A DNA stretch of 64,000 nt. It comes from Lachnospiraceae bacterium. GTDB lineage: Bacteria > Bacillota > Clostridia > Lachnospirales > Lachnospiraceae. Both the position numbers and the translations under genes were made by a program. Shown here piece by piece: positions 1 through 7,766 of the stretch; position 1 is the first letter of the stretch; the number at the start of each line of letters is the position of its first letter. The notes under the pieces are model-generated. The model made no database searches, was not told the origin of the DNA, and saw only the letters and a list, made by a program, of their open reading frames with translations. The stretch lies in assembly GCA_910576335.1 (NCBI GenBank), contig CAJTIU010000005.1, positions 1 to 64,000 of the forward strand, read 5' to 3'.

Positions 1-74
1 TCACCACCAGCTTTATTCAGCGTCTTCCCCAATATATGCAGGAGGCTCTGGAGCGGACAGAAACAGCGGCATGA
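1..74 (+). CDS. C-terminal end of an unidentified protein (cut by the left window edge)
   Basis: An open frame enters the window (first full codon at position 3) and ends with TGA at 72-74. The visible residues run TTSFIQRLPQYMQEALERTE plus three more. This is too short to assign a family; the charged, helical look fits a small regulator or enzyme tail. It points toward the operon at 184-1971, so the two are convergent. The following 110 bases are AT-rich and hold nothing I can name. Confidence 0.35.
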   Translation, partial: TTSFIQRLPQYMQEALERTETAA

Positions 75-183
75 AACTATTTTATAGGTTAAAGTATTGA
101 TTTTTCAATGTGCGAATCCCATTTTTGATGTGGGAAGTTTGAGTATATTATTTTAAGGTAGTCCTCTACCGATTTTTTCTGCT

Positions 184-906
184 TCAAATCCGCACTCCCT
201 TCTGCCTTTTCTTTATCACGGCTTTACCTTTCCTGCACCGGAAAGCCGCCATGCCCTCCACGGTTTTCACCTGTGCTTTCTGGTACATGGATTTCAGTCT
301 CATTTCCAGACTGCCTGCCATCTCATAGGGAGGCGTAAAATATCCCTTTGGCGTATATATTTTTTCAACAAACCAGTCGGTGCGCTTATTTGCACCCTTT
401 ACATAAAAACACCCGCAGAAGATACCTCCCGGTTTCAGGACACGGAATACCTCCCGGTAAGCCACCTCTTTGTCCGGGAAGGCATGGAAGCCATTCAGCG
501 ACAGCACAAGGTCAAAACTTTCGTCAGGGAAGGGCAGCTTCCCCACATCACCCTGCTGGAAATGGACATTTTTAAGCCCCCGTTTTTCTGCCTGCCTTCT
601 TGCACGCTCCATCATGTCCGGGGAATAGTCCACGCAGGTGATGTCTGCGTCCGGCAGCGTTTCATACACCAGCATACTAAGCACGCCCGTCCCCACCGGC
701 ACCTCCAGCATTTTCCCGCCAAAGCCTTGCGGTATACCCGAAAGCGCAAGTTCCAGATAACGGTCGTTTTTCCTTTTATCCATGTTCCATCCCAGTTTAC
801 AGACTGCCTTACCTGGCAGCGTGGAGCAGGTTATCATCCCGTCATAGAATGTCGCCTCCCCGCCGAGGCTCTTATATGCATTTTTGATCTCATCATGTCT
901 GCTCAT
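184..906 (-). CDS. Class I SAM-dependent methyltransferase (UbiE/Methyltransf_11 type)
   Basis: A 240-residue protein. Motif I, EVPVGTG, is at about residues 68-74, an acidic strand end (CVDYSPDM) about 20 residues later, and LKPGG in the third quarter, so this is a SAM-binding Rossmann fold. The substrate cannot be told. The start at 906 was chosen because GGAGG lies 9 nt upstream; the open frame runs further upstream but that part lies over the ZIP gene in another frame. It is the last gene of a three-gene operon (HMA protein, ZIP transporter, methyltransferase) with a 20-nt gap to the ZIP stop. The operon promoter carries two DtxR-like boxes, so metal-dependent expression is inferred. The tail is Lys/Arg-rich. 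Confidence 0.8.
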   Translation of the reverse strand: MSRHDEIKNAYKSLGGEATFYDGMITCSTLPGKAVCKLGWNMDKRKNDRYLELALSGIPQGFGGKMLEVPVGTGVLSMLVYETLPDADITCVDYSPDMMERARRQAEKRGLKNVHFQQGDVGKLPFPDESFDLVLSLNGFHAFPDKEVAYREVFRVLKPGGIFCGCFYVKGANKRTDWFVEKIYTPKGYFTPPYEMAGSLEMRLKSMYQKAQVKTVEGMAAFRCRKGKAVIKKRQKGVRI

Positions 907-926
907 TTTCCCCATCCTCCATTCTT

Positions 927-1709
927 TTATCCCAGCGCCACATCCAACACCATCATGATTGTAAACCCTGCCGCAAACAGGACGGTTCCCACATTGGAGT
1001 GCTTCCCCTCCGACATTTCTGGGATCAATTCCTCCACGACCACATAGACCATGGCTCCGGCCGCAAAACTCAGAAGATACGGAAGGAGCGGAACCACAAA
1101 GCCTGCCGCAAGTATGGTCAGCGCCGCCCCCACCGGCTCCACCGCGCCGGAAAGCGTACCGTAAAGGAACGCCTTTCCCTTGCTGATGCCCTCCGCCCGC
1201 AGGGGCATGGAGATGATCGCCCCTTCCGGGAAATTCTGTATCGCAATTCCAAGGGAAAGCGACAGCGCACCCATGGCAGTAATCCCGGCATCCCCGGAAA
1301 GCCATCCGGCATAGACCACACCCACCGCCATGCCCTCCGGCAGGTTGTGGAGCGTCACCGCCAGCACTAATAAGACCTGCTTCTGCAGGCTGCTTTCCGG
1401 CCCCTCAGCTTTGCTGCTGTTCATGTGGAGATGGGGGACTGCCCGGTCAAGCAGCAGAAGGAACAATATGCCGAGCCAGAAGCCGACCGCGGCAGGGAGG
1501 AACGACAGCTTCCCCATAGGCTCCGACTGCTCCATTGCGGGGATGAGCAGGCTCCAGATGGATGCCGCCACCATAACGCCCGCCGCAAAGCCCGTCAGTG
1601 CCCTCTGAACCATTTGGTTCAGCCTGTTTTTCATGAACAGCACGCAGGCAGAGCCGAGCGTCGTCCCAAGGAACGGGATCAGGATGCCCTGAAACACTTC
1701 CGTCTTCAT
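927..1709 (-). CDS. ZIP-family metal transporter (GufA/ZupT-like)
   Basis: A 260-residue integral membrane protein with about eight hydrophobic segments. The two ZIP signature helices are visible as HNLPEGMAVG and QNFPEGAII, whose His and Glu residues form the metal site in this family. Members move divalent cations (Zn, Fe, Mn) into the cytosol. The start at 1709 is preceded by GGAGGTGAT with good spacing and is 4 nt after the HMA stop, indicating translational coupling. A short His-bearing loop (PHLHMNSS) lies mid-protein. The regulatory context (two GTTAG-N6-CTAAC boxes upstream of the operon) suggests induction when iron or manganese is scarce; the actual metal is unknown. Confidence 0.88.
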   Translation of the reverse strand: MKTEVFQGILIPFLGTTLGSACVLFMKNRLNQMVQRALTGFAAGVMVAASIWSLLIPAMEQSEPMGKLSFLPAAVGFWLGILFLLLLDRAVPHLHMNSSKAEGPESSLQKQVLLVLAVTLHNLPEGMAVGVVYAGWLSGDAGITAMGALSLSLGIAIQNFPEGAIISMPLRAEGISKGKAFLYGTLSGAVEPVGAALTILAAGFVVPLLPYLLSFAAGAMVYVVVEELIPEMSEGKHSNVGTVLFAAGFTIMMVLDVALG

Positions 1710-1713
1710 GGCA

Positions 1714-1971
1714 TCACCTCCCAAATGCTCTGAACAGCCCTTTCTTCTCATACGGCTCACTGCTTACCGATACGGCATCATATCCCGCCTTTGCCACCAC
1801 GCTTTTCAGTTCCTGCTCCGGGATGTCCGTTTCCGCGAGGATGACCGTCTGCTTCTTTGTATGCGAGCTAGTCACTTTCTTCACCTGAAAGGCGTTCCTT
1901 ACAGCCTCGTTGATATGCGCCTTGCACATACCGCAGACCATTCCTTCTATTCCCACTGTTATCTTCACCAT
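1714..1971 (-). CDS. Heavy-metal-associated (HMA) domain protein, small metallochaperone
   Basis: An 85-residue protein that is essentially one HMA (ferredoxin-like) domain. The metal-binding loop GMVCGMCKAH has Cys13 and Cys16. The fold matches CopZ-like chaperones, but the usual M-x-C-x-x-C is here M-V-C-G-M-C and the last 15 residues (SSEPYEKKGLFRAFGR) form an extra tail. GAGGAGGACATCTT-ATG gives a strong ribosome site. It heads the HMA-ZIP-methyltransferase operon. A remnant of a second copy of this gene, with the same tail, is at 30542-30604. Copper is the usual ligand, but the iron-type boxes upstream leave the metal open. Confidence 0.85.
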   Translation of the reverse strand: MVKITVGIEGMVCGMCKAHINEAVRNAFQVKKVTSSHTKKQTVILAETDIPEQELKSVVAKAGYDAVSVSSEPYEKKGLFRAFGR

Positions 1972-2000
1972 AAGATGTCCTCCTCGCTCTCCTAATCATA

Positions 2001-2101
2001 GTTAGCATAAACTAACTCATATCTCTAAAAAATGCGGCTATTTTGTGTTAGTAGCCGCTAACTCGATTTTAAGTATAACTCTTATGCCTTGCTTTTGTCA
2101 A
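2001..2101 (-). promoter_or_regulatory. SigA promoter with two DtxR-like boxes for the HMA-ZIP-methyltransferase operon
   Basis: Read on the minus strand: -35 TTGACA (2096-2101), an 18-nt spacer, -10 TATACT (2072-2077), then two palindromes, GTTAG-CGGCTA-CTAAC (2047-2062) just after the -10 and GTTAG-TTTATG-CTAAC (2001-2016) further down. The arms equal those of DtxR/IdeR sites. Position suggests repression by blocking initiation and elongation. Nearly the same 110 bases occur at 30607-30707. Confidence 0.8.
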
Positions 2102-2122
2102 TAGGATAGAAAATCATTTGCA

Positions 2123-2186
2123 GAATTTTCAGACTCCGACCACAGCCTTATCACAATTTTATCACAATTTTATCACAAGACGCTGC
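2123..2186. repeat. Intergenic repeat, copy 1, with internal 11-bp tandem repeat
   Basis: The sequence around CAGACTCCGACCACA matches 39047-39087 (CAGGCTCCGACCACA) and both end in ACGCTGC. This copy carries an expanded run of TTATCACAATT (about 2.8 units, 2148-2179) that the other lacks. Non-coding; origin unknown. Confidence 0.55.
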
Positions 2187-2280
2187 TTATAGAAAAACAG
2201 CCACCTCAATGCGAAAATTAAGTTGATAACCTGCAGATTCAGAGTTAATATGCACCACTGAGGAAAGGAGGGGTTCCACC

Positions 2281-2352
2281 ATGGATAACGATTCCGTCTT
2301 ATACATTCTGATGGATATGCGGGTGAACGGCAGACAAGCAGGATGCCATTGA
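2281..2352 (+). CDS. Possible 23-residue peptide or truncated gene start
   Basis: A very strong ribosome site (AAAGGAGGGG) is followed at good spacing by ATG and 23 codons ending in TGA (MDNDSVLYILMDMRVNGRQA plus three). I do not recognise it. It ends 32 nt before the left end of the IS3 element and may be the start of a gene whose remainder was lost when the IS rearranged this spot, or a true short peptide. Confidence 0.3.
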   Translation: MDNDSVLYILMDMRVNGRQAGCH

Positions 2353-2432
2353 GCATCTGTGTGGAGTAGGTAAGCACCGCCATGTGATTTTGTCAAGATT
2401 AGTTGACACATTTTCCTCAAGGATTTTGTATC

Positions 2433-3341
2433 CTATGCTGCTTCTTTCAGGGAATCATAGTATCGCTGCCGTTTTATCATGGGAGGAAGACCTCCATTAG
2501 AGGAACAGATCCTCCGGTTATTCCAATAGCTGATGAAATATCTCCAGATCAGGGTTTTCAGTTCATCCGTGCTCATCTTCTCTGTATCGTAACGGTCATA
2601 GAGTAGTTCAGATTTCATTCTGGCCCACATGCTCTCGCAGCGGGCGTTATCATGGCATCTGCCGCCTGCACTGTTCATGCTCTGCCGTATGCCATACTTC
2701 CGGATTACATCCCGGTAAAGCTGGCTGGTGTACTGGCTTCCCCTGTCACTGTGGATAATTGCCCCATGGATGCCCGGATATGTCTTCGCCGCGTTTTCCA
2801 GTGTCCGCGCACATAATGGGGCTTTCATATTAGTATCCATCGCCAATCCAACCACGCTGGAATCGAAGCAGTCAAAAACAGCGGAAACATACAGCTTTCC
2901 ATCGCTGGCTTTGATCTCTGTTATGTCTGTTACGCACTTGACCAGCGGCTCCTCTGACTTGAAATCACGTTTTAACAGATCTTCTGATTTCCGGGCTTGC
3001 CGATCCGCTTTCGTGATTCCGTTTGGTTTGCGCCTGGGATGATGGCTGATGCCGATATCCTCCATGACACGGTAAACCGTACGTTCGCTGGGAATATCCA
3101 CATTTTCAGGCTGTTTTAACATTAATGCCCGATACATGCGGATCCGGCCGTAGGTGTCATTACAATGATCTTCCTCAAGGATTTCCATCATGGCGTCTGC
3201 CAGGGGCTGATACTTCCATGGGCGGTCTTTATTTGCAAGGTACTGGTAGAATCCCTGCCTGCTGACATGAAGGGTTCTACAGTAAAAGAAGATCTCCCCT
3301 TTTAATTCGCCGTCTTTGGTTTTAAGAGCAATGAACTTCAT
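2433..3341 (-). CDS. IS3-family transposase OrfB (DDE integrase core)
   Basis: 302 residues. An N-terminal HTH_21-type region is followed by an rve integrase core. The catalytic acids are visible in VTDITEI (first Asp), HSDRGSQYTS (second Asp) and MWARMKSE (Glu region). It overlaps orfA by ATGA (3338-3341); IS3 elements usually make an OrfAB fusion by programmed frameshifting, though here coupled reinitiation is equally possible. The gene appears intact. Confidence 0.93.
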   Translation of the reverse strand: MKFIALKTKDGELKGEIFFYCRTLHVSRQGFYQYLANKDRPWKYQPLADAMMEILEEDHCNDTYGRIRMYRALMLKQPENVDIPSERTVYRVMEDIGISHHPRRKPNGITKADRQARKSEDLLKRDFKSEEPLVKCVTDITEIKASDGKLYVSAVFDCFDSSVVGLAMDTNMKAPLCARTLENAAKTYPGIHGAIIHSDRGSQYTSQLYRDVIRKYGIRQSMNSAGGRCHDNARCESMWARMKSELLYDRYDTEKMSTDELKTLIWRYFISYWNNRRICSSNGGLPPMIKRQRYYDSLKEAA

Positions 3342-3676
3342 TCTTTCGTTTTTGCTGACCTCAGACGGCTCGCGGCGAAAAAAGCGCTGGCTTCCTCCAG
3401 AAAGTCATTTTCCTTCTTCAAACGGCGGATTTCTTTTTCCTGTTCCTTAACCTGCTGGCGGAGCTGAAGAAGTTCCTCGTTAAGTGTCATGGCACTTTGC
3501 GGGGTTTGTGAACCTGCCCCAAGGTCGAGGCCGCCAAGGCGGTTAGCTCGTACCCAGCCATACATGGTATTCTTTGGAACCCCCAGTTCTTTAGCAGCCT
3601 TTGCTTGTCCGATTTCCTTTGCCAGTTTCACTGCCTGTACTTTGTATTCATGGTCGTATTGCCTGTTTTCTGCCAT
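3338..3676 (-). CDS. IS3-family transposase OrfA (HTH)
   Basis: 112 residues. An HTH of the HTH_8/IS911 OrfA kind (EYKVQAVKLAKEIGQ...KELGVPKNTMYGWV) is followed by a leucine-zipper-like coiled coil (LQLRQQVKEQEKEIRRLKKE), as used for dimerisation and end binding. It precedes and overlaps orfB. The ribosome site is AAGGAGTGAAC. Intact. Confidence 0.92.
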   Translation of the reverse strand: MAENRQYDHEYKVQAVKLAKEIGQAKAAKELGVPKNTMYGWVRANRLGGLDLGAGSQTPQSAMTLNEELLQLRQQVKEQEKEIRRLKKENDFLEEASAFFAASRLRSAKTKE

Positions 3677-3753
3677 TTTTGTTCACTCCTTATTCTCTTG
3701 ATTATATCTCAAATCCTTGAGAATGGGCTGTCAACTTTTTTTATACCACATCA

Positions 3754-4672
3754 CTCCATTGTTGCCAACCACTCCTACCACAGAACCTTGCGGAATCATC
3801 AAGTCCGGTATGTCCAGCACCTTTTGTTTCTGCTTTCTCCCGCCAGAAGCATTTTTATAGGCAGCTTCAAAATCCCGGATATACAGTTGCCTTGTCGCAC
3901 CGACCGCACCTTTCATCCTACTGAAATCTTCTGACTGTAAAGCCCTAAGCCCAAGCGATTGTAATTCGTCTGTGGTTTTCTTTCTAAAGTCTGCAATAGG
4001 AAGATTTTCTTTTATATGCCCGTCCGTCATATAGAGAACCCGGTCTGCAATATCCATCAGATAGTACAAACGGTGTTCAGCTATCACAATTGTTTTCCCT
4101 TGCGCTTTCCATTCCCGCAGTACATTCTTCAATTCTCTGATTGATTCAATATCCAGATTTGAGGACGGTTCATCCAGTACAAATATCTTCGGTTCCATTG
4201 CTGATACGGACGCACAGGCGATTTTCTGTTTTTCGCCGCCGGATAACGCAAAAAGGCTTCGGTTCAGCAAATCTCTGATTTTTAATGCGCTTACCGTCTT
4301 TTCCATACGGGAGTTGATTTCTTCCGCATCAATCCCCAGATTTTCACATCCAAATGCAATTTCACTTGTGGTATCCACCGTAAAAAACTGTGTTCTCGGA
4401 TTTTGAAAGACAGAACCGACTACGCCAGACAGGGCATAAAGAGATACATTTTTTACATCTATCCCCTCCACGATCGTCTGTCCTGTAAGCGTTCCCTCAT
4501 AATAATGCGGGATTAAGCCATTGATTAAACGTGTAAGAGTTGTTTTGCCGCAACCGGATTCGCCGCAAAGCAACACAACCTCGCCGTCATGAATCGTTAA
4601 GTCTATATTTTCAATCTTCCCCTTGGAGCTGCCTTGTTCATATTGGAAAGACACATTTTTTAATTCTATCAT
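3754..4672 (-). pseudogene. ECF transporter ATPase (tandem CbiO-like), truncated by the IS3 element, locus A
   Basis: The first ABC domain is complete: Walker A CGESGCGKTT, signature LSGGEKQKIA, Walker B KIFVLDEPSS, and switch His in IAEHR. After a linker the second domain starts and stops at VVGNNG, the first half of its Walker A, where the IS end begins; seven foreign residues follow. The homologue in locus B (15668-17197) has 509 residues, so about 200 residues including the entire second catalytic core are lost. Starts with ATGA overlap on the T gene. The half protein might still dimerise, but normal function is unlikely. Confidence 0.85.
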
Positions 4673-5412
4673 TTCAGCCCTCCCGAAAAAATCAGGAACA
4701 CCAGCAGAGCGGCGGTCACAACAAGCATAAGTGCAAAATCTTTCCAGTGGAAACCAATCTTACAAATGCTTGTACGCTTTTTCCCATTTCCTAATCCTCT
4801 TGTCAAAGCCGCCGCAGACAGGTCATTGCCTATCGTTACCACAGACATCATAAACGGGACAATTCGGTACTCTAATACTGCTTGTGGGTTCTTGAAAAAT
4901 TTTTTGCCTGTGATTCCCCTCATACGCATAGCATTTCCGATAGATTCCGCTTCTTCGGAAATTGCAGGGAAAAACCGAAACATAACAGAAAACGGAATGA
5001 TAAATGCTTCTGGTATGTGCATCCGCTGCATCGCAAGGACAAACTCACTAATCTTTGTAGTGGAGAGCAGATAATAGCCCATCATGGCGCCGGGAAACCA
5101 CCTCATACCCAGCTGGGTAAGCAATGATACGATGATTTTTGCCGCAGTTCCCAAATAATCTAAAAGGAAGAGATTGGTTATCCATGAAACACAAAATACA
5201 CTCAGATAGATAGCAGCAGCCTTTCTCCTCCTGCCCGAAAGCAGGAGGAGAAAGGGAAGGAGGGACAGTACAGGCTTCAACCAGAAACTAATGCCATCTG
5301 TTTTTCCGTCGATCATTACAATGCTGAATATCAACAGCATATACAGCTTTGTTCTTGGATCGAGCCAAAAACGCTGCTTTGTATCAACTGACAGTAATAA
5401 TTCCGGCTTCAT
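4669..5412 (-). CDS. ECF transporter transmembrane component T, locus A
   Basis: 247 residues with about five to six membrane segments and the CbiQ/EcfT coupling region: MRFFPAISEEAESIGNAMRM is the Arg-containing coupling helix, and ALTRGLG the second conserved patch. In ECF importers T transmits ATPase movement to the substrate-binding S component. Start at 5412 because ATG overlaps the S stop (TGATG), and the stop overlaps the ATPase start (ATGA): tight coupling in an S-T-A order. This copy is intact, unlike the T gene of locus B. Confidence 0.88.
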   Translation of the reverse strand: MKPELLLSVDTKQRFWLDPRTKLYMLLIFSIVMIDGKTDGISFWLKPVLSLLPFLLLLSGRRRKAAAIYLSVFCVSWITNLFLLDYLGTAAKIIVSLLTQLGMRWFPGAMMGYYLLSTTKISEFVLAMQRMHIPEAFIIPFSVMFRFFPAISEEAESIGNAMRMRGITGKKFFKNPQAVLEYRIVPFMMSVVTIGNDLSAAALTRGLGNGKKRTSICKIGFHWKDFALMLVVTAALLVFLIFSGGLK

Positions 5413-5999
5413 CAAACGATACCCGCCTTTACAAAGTGTTTTTTCAGGGTCGCCCTGCCCAGATAAGCGCCAATCACAGCGCCGACAACACCCAAAACAA
5501 TAACCACAGGAAGCATCCAATTGGCCGTAAGGTTCATTACAGCGTCAATGTACTCATCTGTACCACCATTGTTTCTATAAGCAGCAAAGAAAGTATCTCG
5601 CATAATCCACATCGGCAGCATAGAGCCGATCACCCACTCCGTAAACACACAATATCCCAATACGGTGTATTTCCAGTTCTTATACTTTCCAGCATTAAAT
5701 ATCAGATCAGCAAGAAACCCGAATACGATTCCAAAAGGAATTGAAATCCAGCTTTGCCCCATCAGAAAGCAGAGAACGCTGACCAGTGTTCCCATGATTG
5801 TTGCGGCGCCAAATTTTCCGGTCTTTGTCAAAAACAGCATGAACGGGATACCGCCGAGAATCCCCAATCCCAACGGGATAATGACCGCGAAGATGGGGAT
5901 GTAGCCCATCATACCCGTGATGAAGAACATCACAAAGTAAATGACCGTGAAGATACCGATGTTGATAAAGTCTTTCGCATTTAATTTTTTCTTGTCCAT
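5412..5999 (-). CDS. MptD-family (Trep_Strep) ECF substrate-binding S component, locus A
   Basis: 195 residues, about six membrane spans, matching the MptD/Trep_Strep family: N-terminal AKDFINIGIFTVIYF and the glycine-rich GLGILGGIPFMLF. S components bind the transported micronutrient in the membrane. The substrate of this family is not firmly established. AAAGGAG precedes the ATG. It lies 18 nt downstream of the ABC pair and overlaps T, so all five genes 9511 to 3754 form one operon behind the DtxR-like box at 9531. Intact; its locus B paralogue is broken. Confidence 0.85.
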   Translation of the reverse strand: MDKKKLNAKDFINIGIFTVIYFVMFFITGMMGYIPIFAVIIPLGLGILGGIPFMLFLTKTGKFGAATIMGTLVSVLCFLMGQSWISIPFGIVFGFLADLIFNAGKYKNWKYTVLGYCVFTEWVIGSMLPMWIMRDTFFAAYRNNGGTDEYIDAVMNLTANWMLPVVIVLGVVGAVIGAYLGRATLKKHFVKAGIV

Positions 6000-6017
6000 T
6001 GTAGGAACTCCTTTCTT

Positions 6018-7766
6018 TTATGCAAAATTGTCTGCCTTGATTTTCCAGCCGATTGCTTTTTCTCTCATGCCTACAAAGTCTGCATAAATGCCGGCCTGTT
6101 TGATGAGCTCGTCATGTGTACCTTGTTGAGAGATTTTCCCCTGATTGATAACGATTATCTGATCTGCATTTTTAACAGTTTTCAGCCGATGGGCAATCAT
6201 GATAATCGTCTTTCCCTGCGTGAGCGCTTCGATTGCTTTCTGAAGCTCTGCTTCATTTTCGGGATCGACATTTGCAGTAGCCTCATCAAGAATAATAATA
6301 GGGGCATCTTTCATAATTGCCCTTGCAATAGAAATTCTCTGCTTTTCACCGCCTGAAATGGTCGCACCGCTTTCTCCGATTACGGTTTGATACCCCTCTG
6401 GCAAAGCTGAGATAAATTCATGGCATCTTGCCGCTTTTGCCGCCCTTACCACATCTTCGTGAGTGGCATTGGGAGAACCAAATTTGATGTTGTTCTCAAT
6501 CGTGTCCGGGAACAGATACACATTCTGAAATACCATGCTGATGTTCTTCATCAGGCTGTCCAGTTTATAATCCCTGACGTCAATACCACCGATACGGACG
6601 CTGCCGGCGCCAACATCCCAAAAACGTGCAATCAGATTTACCAGCGTTGTTTTTCCGGAACCGGACGGGCCGACAATAGCTGTCGTGGTTCCCTGTGGTA
6701 TTGAAAGTGATACATGGTCAATGACTTTCTTATCACCATAGGAAAAACTCACGTCCTGCATTTCGATATCCAGCCTGCCCGGATTCTGCTCTTTACCATC
6801 AATGTCAATTTGCGGACTCTGGTTGATTTCCTCTACACGATCAATAGAAGCGTCGATCATCGAAAGCATAAAGAACATTTCTCCTGCACTTTCCAACTGG
6901 CTATAGATCATAAATGCGGATACTAATATCATCAGGCAATAAGTCATCTCTAATGTTCCATTTATAAAAAGAGCAATAGAACAGAATGCCGCCGTAGCGC
7001 TGGCGATACGGAGAACAATCTGCTCCGCAGCTATGTAGGGAATACGCCGCCTTTCCAAAAGCATATTTTTCTTCTGCGTCTCTTCAATCGTTTTTCCCAT
7101 TGCGCTATTTGACTGATTTACCATATGAAAAGCTCTTACGACGCCCATTCCCTGTATGTATTCCAGTACAGCATCCATAAATTTGGTTTGAGCCTCTAAC
7201 CGCTTTGGAGACAATCTTCTGGAGCAGTGCAAAAGCATTGTGTTAATTATCATAAACAAAATCACACCGAGCAAAAAAATCAAGCTGAGTTTCCAGTTGA
7301 AATAACACATTGCCAGTGAAAAAATAACCGCATGAATCACTCCTACCAACGTTCTTACAATTACAACAAATGCCATACTCTCCAGATCACTCATCGTCGC
7401 TGTTGCAACTGATGTGAGATTTCCCAGACTGTGGCTGTTAAAATAGCCCATAGGCATATACTTCATGCGATTGCCGATCTGAATTCGCTTATTTTCACAA
7501 GTGCGATAACTTCCTTCGCCTTCTTTTGCGTGTGCAAGATCCCAAAACAAAATTGTTCCCAGTACGCTGGCAAGCATAATGCCAAAAGAAATAATAGCTG
7601 TCTGAGTGGTAATACTGTCATGAACTAATCCATCCAAAACGACAAACAGGGCAGCAAACTGCAGGGCTTCCAGTACACAGCGGATGATTTCATATAAAAT
7701 CCCCAGATACCAATTGTGTTTTTGACTCTCTACAAATGTAAAAAACTTCCGAAAAGAATGTATCAT
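6018..7766 (-). CDS. ABC exporter-fold half transporter, YbtQ/IrtB-like second subunit, locus A
   Basis: 582 residues: an N-terminal six-helix type IV (exporter) membrane domain and a C-terminal nucleotide-binding domain with Walker A GPSGSGKTT, signature ISGGEKQR, Walker B IIILDEATAN and H-loop AHRLKT. Start at 7766 because ATGA overlaps the stop of the partner. It pairs with 7763-9511 as a heterodimer. In YbtPQ and IrtAB this fold imports metal-siderophore complexes rather than exporting; the DtxR-like box and ECF neighbours support an import role here, but that is inference. Paralogues are at 12126-13862 and 19507-21246. Confidence 0.85.
   Translation of the reverse strand: MIHSFRKFFTFVESQKHNWYLGILYEIIRCVLEALQFAALFVVLDGLVHDSITTQTAIISFGIMLASVLGTILFWDLAHAKEGEGSYRTCENKRIQIGNRMKYMPMGYFNSHSLGNLTSVATATMSDLESMAFVVIVRTLVGVIHAVIFSLAMCYFNWKLSLIFLLGVILFMIINTMLLHCSRRLSPKRLEAQTKFMDAVLEYIQGMGVVRAFHMVNQSNSAMGKTIEETQKKNMLLERRRIPYIAAEQIVLRIASATAAFCSIALFINGTLEMTYCLMILVSAFMIYSQLESAGEMFFMLSMIDASIDRVEEINQSPQIDIDGKEQNPGRLDIEMQDVSFSYGDKKVIDHVSLSIPQGTTTAIVGPSGSGKTTLVNLIARFWDVGAGSVRIGGIDVRDYKLDSLMKNISMVFQNVYLFPDTIENNIKFGSPNATHEDVVRAAKAARCHEFISALPEGYQTVIGESGATISGGEKQRISIARAIMKDAPIIILDEATANVDPENEAELQKAIEALTQGKTIIMIAHRLKTVKNADQIIVINQGKISQQGTHDELIKQAGIYADFVGMREKAIGWKIKADNFA

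Larger units (their letters stand above)
2385..3753 (-). mobile_element. IS3-family insertion sequence, complete
   Basis: A 1369-bp element with two overlapping transposase frames on the minus strand. The ends are imperfect inverted repeats beginning TGAT; both contain GTTGACA and TCAAGGATTT at matching places (2385-2430 and the complement of 3710-3753). The right end lies inside the ECF ATPase gene. The bases next to the two ends do not form a target duplication, and the rest of the ATPase gene is not on the far side, so an IS-mediated deletion or recombination probably followed insertion. Confidence 0.85.

Noticed and set aside
484-1047. 187-codon plus-strand frame
   Set aside because: Antisense to the methyltransferase and ZIP genes; low-complexity His/Pro-rich translation without any domain.
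907-1305. N-terminal extension of the methyltransferase frame by about 130 codons
   Set aside because: It overlaps the ZIP gene out of frame, is Gly/Arg/Cys-rich, and a good ribosome site stands before the ATG at 906.
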